DNA of 64,000 bases, taken from the NCBI GenBank assembly GCA_964397365.1, contig CAYNIU010000002.1:1-64000 (forward strand), written 5' to 3'. This document shows, piece after piece, positions 33,918 to 43,645 of the stretch (the stretch's first letter is position 1; every line of letters begins with the position of its first letter). The translations under genes were made by a program, and so were the position numbers. Below the pieces are notes generated by a model, which was not told where the DNA came from, did no database searches, and saw only the letters and a program-made list of their open reading frames with translations. The stretch comes from Methylomarinum sp964397365 (GTDB lineage Bacteria; Pseudomonadota; Gammaproteobacteria; Methylococcales; Methylomonadaceae).

Positions 33918-34019
33918 TTTAAAGCAGGAAAATGAGGGCAGAGCAAAGCATTTTATCTGCCCCCAATCTTTATTGAAACCACTTCATCCGGCTTGCCGGG
34001 AAACTAATTGATGGGAGAC

Positions 34020-36302
34020 TTATTTCTCAGTTTCAGAAGCTGAGGACTCAGTATTTGACGAATTGTCTGGCTTGTTATTTTCAGATTGTGGTTTGTCCGG
34101 CTTAGCGGCTGTTCGTTCTGCAAACTGATTGGCATAAGAACGTGGTTGATGACTGGAGCGATTAGTCGCTTCTGTTGAATCAGTGCTTCCACTATCTCGG
34201 GTAGGTGGCGGATTTGTTGCTCCTGAAAAATCAGTACGCCCATCATCCTGGGTGGTCGGCGCTATTTCGGTTTTTTTGTGAGCAGCAGGTTGTTTGGTTG
34301 TTCTGTTTTCATTTGTTGTGTGCTCACTTTCCATTTTTTTATAGCCACTATTGCGTCTTCTGCGATTTGGGCTGCGGCGGTTATTTCGATTTTTTACCGG
34401 TTTGTTTTCTGTATCAGCAAGCGTTTCAGAAGGCGCGTTTTGGGTATTGGATGCGTCTGAATTATTTTTAGGTGTAGTACGTTTTGCAGGACGTTTATTG
34501 TTGCGACGTGTGTTTTGATTACGGTTTTGTTCTGATGAACGGCTATTACGGGACTCGTTTCGGCGTCGTGGATTTCTGTCTTCAGTAGTCGGTTTGCTTT
34601 TTTCAGTTGAAAGAGGCGTGTTATCAGTTGTTCCGATCAGTTTTTGCCAAAAACGCTGGATTAAGCTGGCAGATGTCTTTTTGTTTTGAATCGGGGCGGG
34701 TGAGTCTGGTAAAAATTCTTTAATAGCCGGTTTTTCAAATTCATGTCTGGATTGTTTGGCAAATTCAGGTGGGGTGATTTCCTGTTCTCTGATTTGCTGA
34801 TGACTGGCTTTTTCTTCGTCACCTTCAGTGGTTTTTATGCGTTCAATATCATATGCAGGAGTTTCAAGGTGTTTGCTAGGCAAAACTATGATGGCAACTT
34901 TCAGTCTGTCCTCAATTTCCTGAATAGTATTACGTTTCTCGTTGAGCAAGAATGTGGCGCAATCAATAGGCAGGTGGGCGATAACTTTTTCGGTACCGTT
35001 TTTCATCGCTTCTTCTTCAATAATGCGAAGAACAGCCAAAGTGACTGATTCAACATTTCTTATTGAACCCTGACCCTTGCAGCGAGGACAGGTCAATTGT
35101 GTTGAATCACCCAGAGATGGCCGAATTCTTTGTCGGGACATTTCCAGCAAACCAAAACGAGAGATGCGGCCGGTCTGAATTCGGGCGCGGTCAATTTTTA
35201 AGGCATCACGTAACTGGTTTTCCACGGCGCGCTGATTCTTATTGGCCATCATGTCGATAAAATCAATGACAAACAGTCCACCTAAATCACGCAAGCGGAG
35301 TTGACGGGCAATTTCGTCGGCGGCTTCCAGGTTGGTATTTAAAGCGGTTTCTTCAATATCACTGCCTTTGGTTGCGCGTGCAGAGTTGATGTCAATTGAG
35401 GTTAATGCCTCAGTATGATCAATTACGATGGAACCACCGGAAGGCAAAGAAACTTCACGGTTATAAGCCATTTCAATCTGGGATTCGATTTGATAACGGC
35501 TGAATAAAGGTACGTTATCTTCGTACAATTTGGCTTTAGGTAAATAATGCGGCATGACTTGCTGCAGAAAATTCTGTACCAATTTGAAAGAAGACTGGTT
35601 GTCGATCAGGATTTCATCAATATCACTACGTAAATGATCACGAAGAGCGCGGATGATAACATTGCTTTCCTGAAAAATAAGGAATGGCGCTGTTTTATCA
35701 GAGCTGAATCTGTCGATGGCTTCCCATAATTGCAGCAAATAATTCAAATCCCATTGCAGCTCTTCGGCATTTTTGCCGCATCCTGCCGTACGTACAATTA
35801 ATCCCATGCTGTCTGGTATATCGAGTGCCGCCAGGGTTTCTTTAAGTTCATTGCGAGTATCGCCTTCAATGCGCCTGGATATGCCCCCGGCTTTGGGATT
35901 GTTAGGCATTAAAACCAAATACGTTCCGGCCAGGCTGATGTAGGTTGTTAAAGCCGCGCCTTTGTTGCCGCGCTCTTCCTTTTCAATCTGGACAATAACT
36001 TCCTGGCCTTCTTTTAGGATTTTTTTGGCAGACGAGGTGTTTTCATCATCTTTGTTGTTATCTTGTGTTTTATATTGCGGGGAAACTTCCTTAAATGGCA
36101 GAAACCCGTGCTTTTCAGCGCCGTAATTAACGAAAGCCGCTTCAAGACTGGGTTCAACCCGGGTTATAATTCCTTTATAAATATTTGATTTTTTTTGTTC
36201 TTTTGATGGGACTTCTATATCAAAGTCATAAAGTTTTTGACCATCTACCAAAGCAACACGCAACTCTTCCGGTTGGGTGGCATTGATAAGCATTCTTTTC
36301 AT
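34020..36302 (-). CDS. rne: Ribonuclease E
   Basis: Essential endoribonuclease for mRNA turnover and rRNA/tRNA maturation. 760 residues. The catalytic half has MLINATQPEELRVALVDG, an S1 domain (KGIITRVEPSLEAAFVNYG), the DNase I-like core with FVIDFIDMM, and Zn-link CPRCKGQG near residue 403. From about 520 the protein is a low-complexity Asn/Arg/Glu/Thr-rich tail (RRNNKR, RNNRRSPNRRRR) expected to bind RNA and degradosome partners. It is shorter than the E. coli protein but clearly more than an RNase G. Confidence 0.94.
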   Translation of the reverse strand: MKRMLINATQPEELRVALVDGQKLYDFDIEVPSKEQKKSNIYKGIITRVEPSLEAAFVNYGAEKHGFLPFKEVSPQYKTQDNNKDDENTSSAKKILKEGQEVIVQIEKEERGNKGAALTTYISLAGTYLVLMPNNPKAGGISRRIEGDTRNELKETLAALDIPDSMGLIVRTAGCGKNAEELQWDLNYLLQLWEAIDRFSSDKTAPFLIFQESNVIIRALRDHLRSDIDEILIDNQSSFKLVQNFLQQVMPHYLPKAKLYEDNVPLFSRYQIESQIEMAYNREVSLPSGGSIVIDHTEALTSIDINSARATKGSDIEETALNTNLEAADEIARQLRLRDLGGLFVIDFIDMMANKNQRAVENQLRDALKIDRARIQTGRISRFGLLEMSRQRIRPSLGDSTQLTCPRCKGQGSIRNVESVTLAVLRIIEEEAMKNGTEKVIAHLPIDCATFLLNEKRNTIQEIEDRLKVAIIVLPSKHLETPAYDIERIKTTEGDEEKASHQQIREQEITPPEFAKQSRHEFEKPAIKEFLPDSPAPIQNKKTSASLIQRFWQKLIGTTDNTPLSTEKSKPTTEDRNPRRRNESRNSRSSEQNRNQNTRRNNKRPAKRTTPKNNSDASNTQNAPSETLADTENKPVKNRNNRRSPNRRRRNSGYKKMESEHTTNENRTTKQPAAHKKTEIAPTTQDDGRTDFSGATNPPPTRDSGSTDSTEATNRSSHQPRSYANQFAERTAAKPDKPQSENNKPDNSSNTESSASETEK

Positions 36303-36834
36303 TGTGTATCCTTGTTGTTTCCTGCTCCATTACGATTATTTGAACAGATTCGTTTCAATATGTATGTGGCTTTTTATAGCTATCCTGATTAATGTATTTC
36401 CAGTTGCGGGAGCAAAAACCGGTTGACCGCCAAGGATGGTGGAAGTGCCGGTTTTGCAGGAGCAAAAATCGTTCGATAGTTTTGCTCAGCTAGTTTTTCT
36501 AGCGCCTTAGTCAAAGTATCTATAATCTTTGAATCGCTGTTATCAGATAAAATCCGTTATGGACATCTGGCTTTGGAATTTCAGTTATATTGTAAAGTCT
36601 GTTCTGTATAAAGCAGCGTCGCTCATCAAGGGTCGAACGATAAAACCCAAAAAATTCTTTATGTATAAACGCTTTTCTGCATGAAATGCAGTGTCATTCA
36701 ATATTGACCGACTGTTGAGTCAATAAACTTATCTGTTTTATAAGCTATATACATTAACCTTATTAATATAACAATCTTTATCTGTTACAGCAATTTAAAC
36801 ATCATTAATTGGAATAAATTGTTATCATTTGTTT
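36303..36834 (-). promoter_or_regulatory. Long rne leader and rne/rluC divergent region
   Basis: About 530 bases separate the divergent rne and rluC starts, with no ORF. In E. coli the long rne leader folds into hairpins through which RNase E controls its own mRNA, and a similar role is plausible. Visible structure: GGAGCAAAAACCGG (36409-36422) echoed by GGAGCAAAAATCG (36460-36472), and an inverted repeat ATTGAC-N10-GTCAAT at 36703-36724. No clear promoter boxes can be assigned. Confidence 0.45.
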
Positions 36835-37791
36835 ATGAATACTACACAAACTGAAGGCAAACCCAAAGTCCGGTGGATAGAAATTGGTGAAGAAAATGCT
36901 GGTCAGCGCTTGGATAATTATTTAATCAGTCTGCTGAAAGGTGTGCCTAAAACCAGAATTTACAGAATAGTCAGAAAAGGCGAGGTGAGGGTTAACAAAG
37001 GTAGGTCGGATATAAAGTATCGTTTGAAAGTTAATGATGTGGTCAGGGTTCCTCCAATAAGGGTGGCAACAAGAACAGCGGAAGTTATGGTTCAGCCGGC
37101 TTTAAAATTCAGTCTTGAAAATGACATTTTGTATGAAGATGACAGCATGATTGTTTTAAACAAACCATCCGGCTTTGCTGTTCATGGAGGGAGTGGCATT
37201 AGCTCCGGGGTCATTGAAGCGTTGAGGCAGTTGAGACCTGAACAGCGATTCCTTGAACTGGTTCACAGGCTGGATAAAGAAACTTCGGGGTGTCTGCTTG
37301 TCGCTAAAAAAAGGAATATTCTGAAGCAATTGCATGAACTGTTCAGAGGCGATGGCGTTAAAAAAACCTATTTGGCTTTACTGGTAGGTCAATGGCAGAG
37401 AAAAAAACAATGGGTTGATATGCCATTGTTAAAAAATATCAGTAAAGGCGGGGAAAGAATGGTGGTTGTCAGTCAGTCTGGTAAAACGGCGGAAACACTC
37501 TTTATCCGGTTAAAAAAATATCAGTATGCGACGCTGGTTCAGGCATCACCTAAAACCGGGAGAACTCACCAGATCAGGGTTCATGCTGCTTATTTAGGGC
37601 ATCCGATTGCAGGTGATGACCGCTATGGAGAAGATGGAGTTAATCGTGAATTTAAAAACAGAGGTATTCGGAGATTGTTTCTTCATGCCGAACAATTACG
37701 GTTCGAGCATCCATTGACTGGCAATATGATGCATTTTACAGCGCCTTTGCCGCAGGAATTACAAACTTTGATTGATAATGAAAAAATTTGA
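36835..37791 (+). CDS. rluC: 23S rRNA pseudouridine synthase RluC
   Basis: Makes the pseudouridines of 23S rRNA at the 955/2504/2580 (E. coli) sites. 318 residues: an S4 domain (QRLDNYLISLLKGVPKTRIYRIVRKGEVRVNKGR as two halves), then the synthase domain with HRLDKETSGCLLVAK, which contains the catalytic Asp, and PKTGRTHQIRVH. ATG 36835 is preferred over TTG 36829. rne divergent from rluC is conserved in gammaproteobacteria. Confidence 0.93.
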   Translation: MNTTQTEGKPKVRWIEIGEENAGQRLDNYLISLLKGVPKTRIYRIVRKGEVRVNKGRSDIKYRLKVNDVVRVPPIRVATRTAEVMVQPALKFSLENDILYEDDSMIVLNKPSGFAVHGGSGISSGVIEALRQLRPEQRFLELVHRLDKETSGCLLVAKKRNILKQLHELFRGDGVKKTYLALLVGQWQRKKQWVDMPLLKNISKGGERMVVVSQSGKTAETLFIRLKKYQYATLVQASPKTGRTHQIRVHAAYLGHPIAGDDRYGEDGVNREFKNRGIRRLFLHAEQLRFEHPLTGNMMHFTAPLPQELQTLIDNEKI

Positions 37792-38422
37792 TTTGATCGT
37801 CTTTGATTGGGATGGCACATTGGTTAATTCTATTGACTGGATTGTGCATTGTTTACAAAAAGCAGCTCAATTGTGTAACTGTGATGTCCCTGAAACACAG
37901 GCCGTCAAAAATATTATTGGTTTGAGTATTGAACATGCTATGGCTGAATTATTTCCCGGTATTGAAAAACAAGTTCAGGAACAATTAATATCTCATTACA
38001 GTCAACTGTTTTTCTCGAAAAAAACCAGTCGGAATGATCTGTTTTCGGGAGTTTATGACATGCTGGTTCAGCTTAAACAAAATGACTATTTATTGGCGGT
38101 TGCTACCGGCAAAAAAAATAGAGGATTGATTAAAACCATGAAGGATGCAGATTTGCTGGATTTTTTTAGTGTCACGCGTAGTGCTGACCAAACGGCTTCC
38201 AAACCCGATCCGTTGATGCTCAATGAAATTATTGAGGAACTGGAAGTCAGTAAAGATAAGGTTTTAATGGTCGGCGATTCAGTTCATGACTTGCAGATGG
38301 CGATTAATGCAAAAATAGCAGCAGTCGGTGTGGCATGTGGTGCTCATTCAATTGAGGTGTTACGACAATATAATCCGCTGATGTGTTTACAGCAGACCAG
38401 TGAATTGTTGGAAATTATTTGA
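37778..38422 (+). CDS. HAD-family phosphatase (phosphoglycolate phosphatase-like)
   Basis: 214 residues. Motif I IVFDWDGTLVNS (nucleophile Asp), motif II VATGKK, motif III lysine in SKPDP and motif IV MVGDSVHDLQMA are complete, with the helical cap between motifs I and II. The gene overlaps rluC by 14 bases, the usual rluC-HAD-sppA operon. Substrate not determinable from sequence. The start is ATG 37778. Confidence 0.88.
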   Translation: MKKFDLIVFDWDGTLVNSIDWIVHCLQKAAQLCNCDVPETQAVKNIIGLSIEHAMAELFPGIEKQVQEQLISHYSQLFFSKKTSRNDLFSGVYDMLVQLKQNDYLLAVATGKKNRGLIKTMKDADLLDFFSVTRSADQTASKPDPLMLNEIIEELEVSKDKVLMVGDSVHDLQMAINAKIAAVGVACGAHSIEVLRQYNPLMCLQQTSELLEII

Positions 38423-38435
38423 TAGGTTTAAAGCA

Positions 38436-39410
38436 GTGGAAAATCAACAAGACAATATAGAACAGCAAACAAACAAAGAATCCGGCTGGGAAAAACAGCT
38501 GCTTGAAAAGCTGGCTTTCGCGGCAGTGAATGAACAACGTAAAGCCAGGCGTTGGGGAATCTTTTTTAAGTTGCTGACCTTTGCTTATCTGATTGTTATT
38601 CTGGCTATTGCCATGTATCCCAAGTTTAAAACAGAGCTAGGGGGCGGAGTCAAGAAACATGCCGCTATTATTGATGTGCAAGGGGTTATTGCAGAAAATG
38701 AAGTGACCAATGCAAATACCATTATTGAAGGCTTAAGGGATGCTGTTAAAGATAAAAATACCCAAGGCATCATTTTGAATATTAATTCTCCGGGTGGAAG
38801 TCCGGTGCAATCGGCCTATATTTTTGAAGAAATCCGGCGTCTGAAAAAAAAGCATCCTGATATTCCTGTTTATTCTGTAGTGAGTGATATCTGTGCGTCA
38901 GGCGCTTATTATATTGCTTCAGCCAGCGATAAAATTTATGTTAATCAAGCCAGCATTATAGGCTCTATTGGCGTTATTATGAACGGTTTTGGCTTTGTTG
39001 ATGTGTTGAAAAAACTGGGTGTTGAACGGCGTTTGTTAACAGCCGGGGCGCATAAAGCGATGCTGGATCCGTTTTCCCCGCTTAAAACAACAGAAGCCGA
39101 ACATATGCAAACTTTGCTGGATGAAGTTCATCAGCAGTTTATTGACGCGGTTCGTTTAGGGCGTGGAAAACGGCTTGTTGAGTCGCCGGATATGTTTTCC
39201 GGCCTTGTTTGGACTGGTGCTGACGGAATCAAGTTGGGTCTGGCTGATGGTTTGGGTAGTGTCGATTTTGTGGCAAAAGAAGTAATCGGTACTGAGAAAA
39301 AGGTTAACTTTACGCCTCAGGAGCAAGTGCTGGAAAGATTGGTGGGAAAATTTGCCGCATCGTTCGGGCATGCAATGGGCGCGGTAATTAACGGCATTAC
39401 CTTAAGATAA
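38436..39410 (+). CDS. sppA: S49 family signal peptide peptidase (SppA-like)
   Basis: Membrane serine peptidase of about 324 residues that degrades leftover signal peptides. One N-terminal helix (about 43-62), then the protease domain: INSPGGSP, the catalytic Ser in DICASGAYYIASASDKI, and SIIGSIGVI followed by the region with the catalytic Lys. It is the short single-domain form. The frame begins at 38400, but GTG 38436 (VENQQDN) is a better start, after the HAD stop and with AGG ten bases before it. Confidence 0.85.
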   Translation: MENQQDNIEQQTNKESGWEKQLLEKLAFAAVNEQRKARRWGIFFKLLTFAYLIVILAIAMYPKFKTELGGGVKKHAAIIDVQGVIAENEVTNANTIIEGLRDAVKDKNTQGIILNINSPGGSPVQSAYIFEEIRRLKKKHPDIPVYSVVSDICASGAYYIASASDKIYVNQASIIGSIGVIMNGFGFVDVLKKLGVERRLLTAGAHKAMLDPFSPLKTTEAEHMQTLLDEVHQQFIDAVRLGRGKRLVESPDMFSGLVWTGADGIKLGLADGLGSVDFVAKEVIGTEKKVNFTPQEQVLERLVGKFAASFGHAMGAVINGITLR

Positions 39411-39501
39411 AATTCAGTCTTGATTCATGTGCCTCTACTATAATGCTGATAAGCAGTCGCAGCAGGATGGATTTATTACTATTTTCAGGTGTAAGACCTT
39501 T

Positions 39502-39759
39502 ATGCAACGAATTTTTAACGCATTATTGCTGACTTTATGTGCTATTCAAATCAGCCCTGTCGGAGCTGAAGAATTTTTGGCTGTATTAACGCTTGATGAT
39601 GCGGCTAGAAAGATTATTCAACAGAATAATTACAAGGTTTTGGCGACAAAAACTGAATCAGGACGTGGAAAATCGGTACATATTATTAAGGTATTAACTC
39701 CTGACGGCAGGATTCAATATATTAAAATTGATGCAAAGAGTGGCGAAATTGTCAAATAA
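39502..39759 (+). CDS. PepSY domain periplasmic protein
   Basis: 85 residues: signal peptide (FNALLLTLCAIQISPVGA), then a PepSY-type domain with LTLDDAARKIIQQNNYKVLATKTE broken by a turn, and YIKIDAKSGEIVK at the end. Such proteins often sit in front of PhoPQ-like pairs and are thought to modulate the sensor. Start at ATG 39502; the frame opens earlier (39427) but without a signal sequence at the front. 15 bases before the response regulator. Confidence 0.78.
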   Translation: MQRIFNALLLTLCAIQISPVGAEEFLAVLTLDDAARKIIQQNNYKVLATKTESGRGKSVHIIKVLTPDGRIQYIKIDAKSGEIVK

Positions 39760-39774
39760 GCCAGGGAGCCTATG

Positions 39775-40452
39775 ATGCGTATTTTAGTGGTTGAAGATGA
39801 ACAGATATTGTGTCAACAGATTAAACAGTTTTTTGCTGATAAAGGGTTTGCAGTCGATACTGCGGATACGGCAGCTGATGGTTTTTATATGGCGACTGAA
39901 TATCCAGTTGATGTTGCTGTGATTGATATTGGTCTGCCTGATTATTCCGGGGTCGAGCTGATTAAGAAACTCAGGAGTAAAAAAAATACGTTGCCGGTAT
40001 TATTGTTAACAGCGAGAAATCGCTGGCAGGATAAGGTGGAAGGCCTGGAAGCCGGGGCTGATGATTATCTGGCCAAGCCGTTTCATTATGAAGAATTAAT
40101 GGCCAGGGTTAATGCATTGATTCGTCGCTCCCAAGGTAAAGCGCATCCGGTGTTAACTTTTGCCAATATCAGGCTTGATACACTTTCTCAGGATGTTACT
40201 GTGGATGGCGAATTGATAGATCTGACAGCGTTTGAGTATAAAGTGCTTGAATATCTCCTGTTCCGTCGTGGAGAAGTGGTCTCAAAATCAGTATTGAGTG
40301 AACATATTTACGATGAAGATTTTGACCGTGACAGCAATGTTATTGAAGTATTTGTAGGACGTCTTAGAAAAAAAATTGATCCCCAAGGGATGACTAAACC
40401 GATTGAGACTTTAAGGGGGCGAGGGTACCGTATTCCGGCGCAAACTGATTAA
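39775..40452 (+). CDS. OmpR/PhoP-family response regulator
   Basis: 225 residues. Receiver domain MRILVVEDEQ with phosphoacceptor Asp in VAVIDIGLPDYSG (near 51), Thr in LLLTAR and Lys in AKPFHYEEL. Winged-helix DNA-binding domain with LTAFEYKVLEYLLFRRGEVVSK and VFVGRLRKKID, ending GRGYRI. The sequence TARNRWQDKVEGLEAGADDYL is close to PhoP. ATG 39775 has GGGAG six bases upstream; ATG 39772 is the alternative. Confidence 0.93.
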   Translation: MRILVVEDEQILCQQIKQFFADKGFAVDTADTAADGFYMATEYPVDVAVIDIGLPDYSGVELIKKLRSKKNTLPVLLLTARNRWQDKVEGLEAGADDYLAKPFHYEELMARVNALIRRSQGKAHPVLTFANIRLDTLSQDVTVDGELIDLTAFEYKVLEYLLFRRGEVVSKSVLSEHIYDEDFDRDSNVIEVFVGRLRKKIDPQGMTKPIETLRGRGYRIPAQTD

Positions 40453-41802
40453 TTGAAAGTGAAAATTAATTCGCTCAGTTTCCGAGTGTTATTGGCGGAA
40501 GGATTGGTTTTAGTCACATTTTTTGCGCTGGTAGCTTTTGTATTGGAGCAGGCGTTTCAACAAAGTGCTGAACAAGCGCTCAAGGAAAAGTTACAGATTC
40601 AGATTTATTCTTTATTGTCGGTCGCGGAAATGAATAGAGCATTGCAATTGACCATGCCGGACGTTCTCCGTGAACCCCGTTTTGCCAACCCCGGTTCAGG
40701 ATTATATGCTGTTATCCGCTTATCAGATCAAAGTTTGGTTTGGCGTTCAGCTTCGGCGGTAGGAATCAAACTTCCTCTGGCAAAACAATTAAATCAGGGG
40801 GATTTTGCTTTTTTACAGGATAGTCGCCAGCGTTTTGTTTTGCACTATGCTGTTATTTGGGAAAATGAATCGGGATTTGAAAGATCCTATATCTTTACTG
40901 TGGCGGAGGACGGTCAATTTGTCAGTCATCAAGTGGCGCAGTTTAGAGTCACTATGACCAGCTGGTTGTCAGGTATTGGTTTGTTGCTGGTATTAATGCA
41001 ATTGGTATTACTGCGCTGGGGTTTAAAACCTTTACGGCAGATTGGACAGGATATTGAACGGGTTGAAACGGGTGAAAAAAACAAACTGGATGGACATTAT
41101 CCGACTGAATTGAATGGTGTTGTTGGTAATTTGAATGCCTTAATTAGCAGTGAACGCGCGCATTTAGAGCGATACCGTAATACTCTGGCAGATCTAGCGC
41201 ATAGTCTAAAGACGCCGCTGGCTATCCTGAGAGGATGCATAGAGGCGCCGGAAGTCAATCGCGATACCGTGCAGAATCAGATCAGCAGAATGCATGAAAT
41301 TGTTGAATATCAATTGCAAAGAGCGGCTGCAAAAGGACAGAGAAAGGTAGCCGGCAGGGTTGATATCAGTGTTATTCTGCAAAAAATTATTACTTCGCTG
41401 GAAAAGGTTTATGCCGACAAGCATATTGATTTCGATTTTACTGATAACCAGGATTGCCAGGTGTATTGTGAACATGGAGATATGTTTGAAATTGCTGGGA
41501 ATTTGCTGGATAACGCTGCTAAATGGTGTCGTCACAAAGTCAGAATTTCTGTCATAAAACTGCAAGATAAAGAGCATGTTAATTATTCTCTGCTGTTACT
41601 GATTGAAGATGACGGCTCAGGGATAGCGCCGGAAAAAATCGACGAGATATTAAAAAGAGGGGTAAGGGCCGATGAAAATATTGCCGGTCATGGTATCGGT
41701 ATGGCCGTGGTTAATGAATTAATCGCCTTGCTTGGTGGTCGCTTAATCGGTGCAAAAAGTACAGATTTGGGTGGAATGCAGTGGCAAGTCTATTTGCCAT
41801 GA
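40453..41802 (+). CDS. Sensor histidine kinase, PhoQ-like
   Basis: 449 residues. Helix 1 (about 12-34), periplasmic sensor domain (35-170), helix 2 (171-192), HAMP region (193-245), then the H-box DLAHSLKTPLAILRG, very close to PhoQ, and the ATPase blocks GNLLDNAAKWC (N box) and IEDDGSGIAPEKIDEIL with GHGIGMAVV (G boxes). A TTG start directly follows the regulator stop; GTG 40459 is possible. With the PepSY protein it forms a three-gene signalling unit. The signal (Mg2+, peptides or other) cannot be read. Confidence 0.9.
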   Translation: MKVKINSLSFRVLLAEGLVLVTFFALVAFVLEQAFQQSAEQALKEKLQIQIYSLLSVAEMNRALQLTMPDVLREPRFANPGSGLYAVIRLSDQSLVWRSASAVGIKLPLAKQLNQGDFAFLQDSRQRFVLHYAVIWENESGFERSYIFTVAEDGQFVSHQVAQFRVTMTSWLSGIGLLLVLMQLVLLRWGLKPLRQIGQDIERVETGEKNKLDGHYPTELNGVVGNLNALISSERAHLERYRNTLADLAHSLKTPLAILRGCIEAPEVNRDTVQNQISRMHEIVEYQLQRAAAKGQRKVAGRVDISVILQKIITSLEKVYADKHIDFDFTDNQDCQVYCEHGDMFEIAGNLLDNAAKWCRHKVRISVIKLQDKEHVNYSLLLLIEDDGSGIAPEKIDEILKRGVRADENIAGHGIGMAVVNELIALLGGRLIGAKSTDLGGMQWQVYLP

Positions 41803-41822
41803 AAAGAAATTGTTTTCGACTA

Positions 41823-41851
41823 TTGCTTAATTGTATTAATTCAAGGATAAT
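41823..41851 (+). promoter_or_regulatory. Candidate promoter of the SRP RNA gene
   Basis: TTGCTT (41823-41828), 17 bases, GATAAT (41846-41851). The -10 matches five of six. The predicted start near 41858 leaves a short leader removed from the mature RNA. Confidence 0.5.
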
Positions 41852-41885
41852 ACGCCCTCTTTCAGTCAACGACTGGATTTACGAT

Positions 41886-41995
<110 letters not shown>

Positions 41996-42021
41996 GCCCA
42001 ATCTTTATTGCCGAGTCTGTA

Positions 42022-43635
42022 ATGACTTATCAGGTTCTTGCCAGAAAATGGCGTCCACAAAATTTCACCCAAGTTATTGGCCAAGAGCATGTGACTCAAT
42101 CTTTGATTCATGCCTTGCAACATGATCGTCTGCATCACGCTTATTTATTTACCGGAACTCGTGGCGTAGGCAAAACAACCATTGCCCGTATTCTGGCAAA
42201 AGCCATCAACTGTGAAAATTCGCAAGATTACAATCCCTGTGGGGAATGTAATATTTGCCGTGATTTCGATCAGGGCCGTTTTATGGATCTGATTGAAGTG
42301 GATGCCGCTTCACGCACTAAAGTTGAGGATACTCGCGATTTACTGGATAACGTTCAGTATGCGCCGAATCAGGGCCGTTTTAAGATTTATTTGATAGACG
42401 AAGTCCATATGTTGTCGGGACACAGTTTTAACGCCTTGTTAAAAACCCTGGAAGAGCCACCGCCTCACGTCAAATTTTTATTAGCGACTACCGATCCGCA
42501 AAAAATTCCAGTCACCGTATTATCACGCTGTCTGCAGTTTAATCTGAAGCGTATGTTACCCGAACAAATCGACGCTCAGATGCGGTTTATTTTGCAACAG
42601 GAACAGATTGCTTTTGAAGAAAATGCGCTTAAAGTATTATCGCGTGCTGCAGATGGCAGTATGCGTGACGGTTTGAGTCTGTTAGATCAGGCGATTGCCT
42701 ATGGTAGTGGCAAGGTGGTATGCGATGATGTGGCTAAGATGTTGGGGACAGTGGCTCAACAACCGGTTGATGATATTTTGCTGGCGTTGGCTGCCAATGA
42801 TGCTAAAGCATTGATGGCAAAAATTGAGGAAGTAGCTAATTTGACACCTGACTTCAGCAATATTCTACAACAGCTGTTGCGTATTTTACATCGGGTTGCA
42901 TTAACTCAACAGTTGCCGGGTTGGGTTGATCATGAATTTGATCCGCAATTAATAAATGATCTGGTTGACCGGTTATTACCGGAAGATGTGCAATTATTCT
43001 ATCAAATTGGCTTGATTGGTCAAAGGGATCTGGATTTGGCGCCTGATCCGCGTAGCGGTTTTGAAATGGTGATGTTAAGGATGCTGGCCTTTAAACCCAA
43101 AAAAACAGCGCCAGGAAATGATCCAGCTCAACAGCAGCCGGCAACGCAACACTTCAGTTCGACAACAACTTCTTTAAGTGATCGGAAACAAGCTGTCGTT
43201 CCACAAATATCCGATAGCATTAAAACTGAACAGAATGATAAACAGACATCTTCGACTGAGAATTGGCCGGAAATTATTCAGGCTATGAAAATCAAAGGAA
43301 TGACTAGAGAGTTGGCGAATAATTGCGTCTATAATGGAGCGGATGATTCCAGATGCCATTTGACTATAAACCCGTCGCATAAACATTTGTTGGGTAGTAA
43401 GGCGGAAGAAAAACTACAAAAAGCTTTACAGGATTATTATGGTAAACCCTTGAAGTTGAAAATCACGGCGGGGAAAACAGATAATATTACACCGGCTGTA
43501 CAGATGCAGAGAAATCGGGAAGATCGACAACAAGCCGCTGTCGATGCTATTAATCAGGATGACAATGTGCAAGCCTTAAAAGAGCATTTTGATGCCAGGA
43601 TAATGCCTGGCACCATTGAACCGATTGATGATTAG
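42022..43635 (+). CDS. dnaX: DNA polymerase III subunits tau/gamma
   Basis: Clamp-loader ATPase of 537 residues. Walker A GTRGVGKTT (about 45-52), zinc Cys set in INCENSQDYNPCGECNIC, Walker B LIDEVHMLS, sensor SRC (LSRCLQF) and domain III to about residue 360. A Gln/Thr/Ser-rich linker follows, then a C-terminal region as in tau. ATG 42022 starts the invariant MTYQVLARKWRPQ; the frame is open further upstream through the SRP RNA, which is not coding. An A7 run at codons 360-362 may make a gamma form. Confidence 0.96.
   Translation: MTYQVLARKWRPQNFTQVIGQEHVTQSLIHALQHDRLHHAYLFTGTRGVGKTTIARILAKAINCENSQDYNPCGECNICRDFDQGRFMDLIEVDAASRTKVEDTRDLLDNVQYAPNQGRFKIYLIDEVHMLSGHSFNALLKTLEEPPPHVKFLLATTDPQKIPVTVLSRCLQFNLKRMLPEQIDAQMRFILQQEQIAFEENALKVLSRAADGSMRDGLSLLDQAIAYGSGKVVCDDVAKMLGTVAQQPVDDILLALAANDAKALMAKIEEVANLTPDFSNILQQLLRILHRVALTQQLPGWVDHEFDPQLINDLVDRLLPEDVQLFYQIGLIGQRDLDLAPDPRSGFEMVMLRMLAFKPKKTAPGNDPAQQQPATQHFSSTTTSLSDRKQAVVPQISDSIKTEQNDKQTSSTENWPEIIQAMKIKGMTRELANNCVYNGADDSRCHLTINPSHKHLLGSKAEEKLQKALQDYYGKPLKLKITAGKTDNITPAVQMQRNREDRQQAAVDAINQDDNVQALKEHFDARIMPGTIEPIDD
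43099..43105 (+). other. Candidate slippage site in dnaX (A7)
   Basis: CCC AAA AAA ACA in frame, right after the end of clamp-loader domain III. A -1 shift (or an extra A in the transcript) reads AAC AGC GCC AGG AAA TGA, ending after about 366 residues, the expected gamma product. It is not the E. coli A AAA AAG type, and I see no strong downstream stem. Confidence 0.35.
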
Positions 43636-43645
43636 TGGAGAGAAT

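Noticed and set aside
33940..33965. Shared terminator between dnaE and rne (GGGCAGA/TCTGCCC)
   Set aside because: Seven-base stem with a 13-base loop and no T tract; too weak to call.
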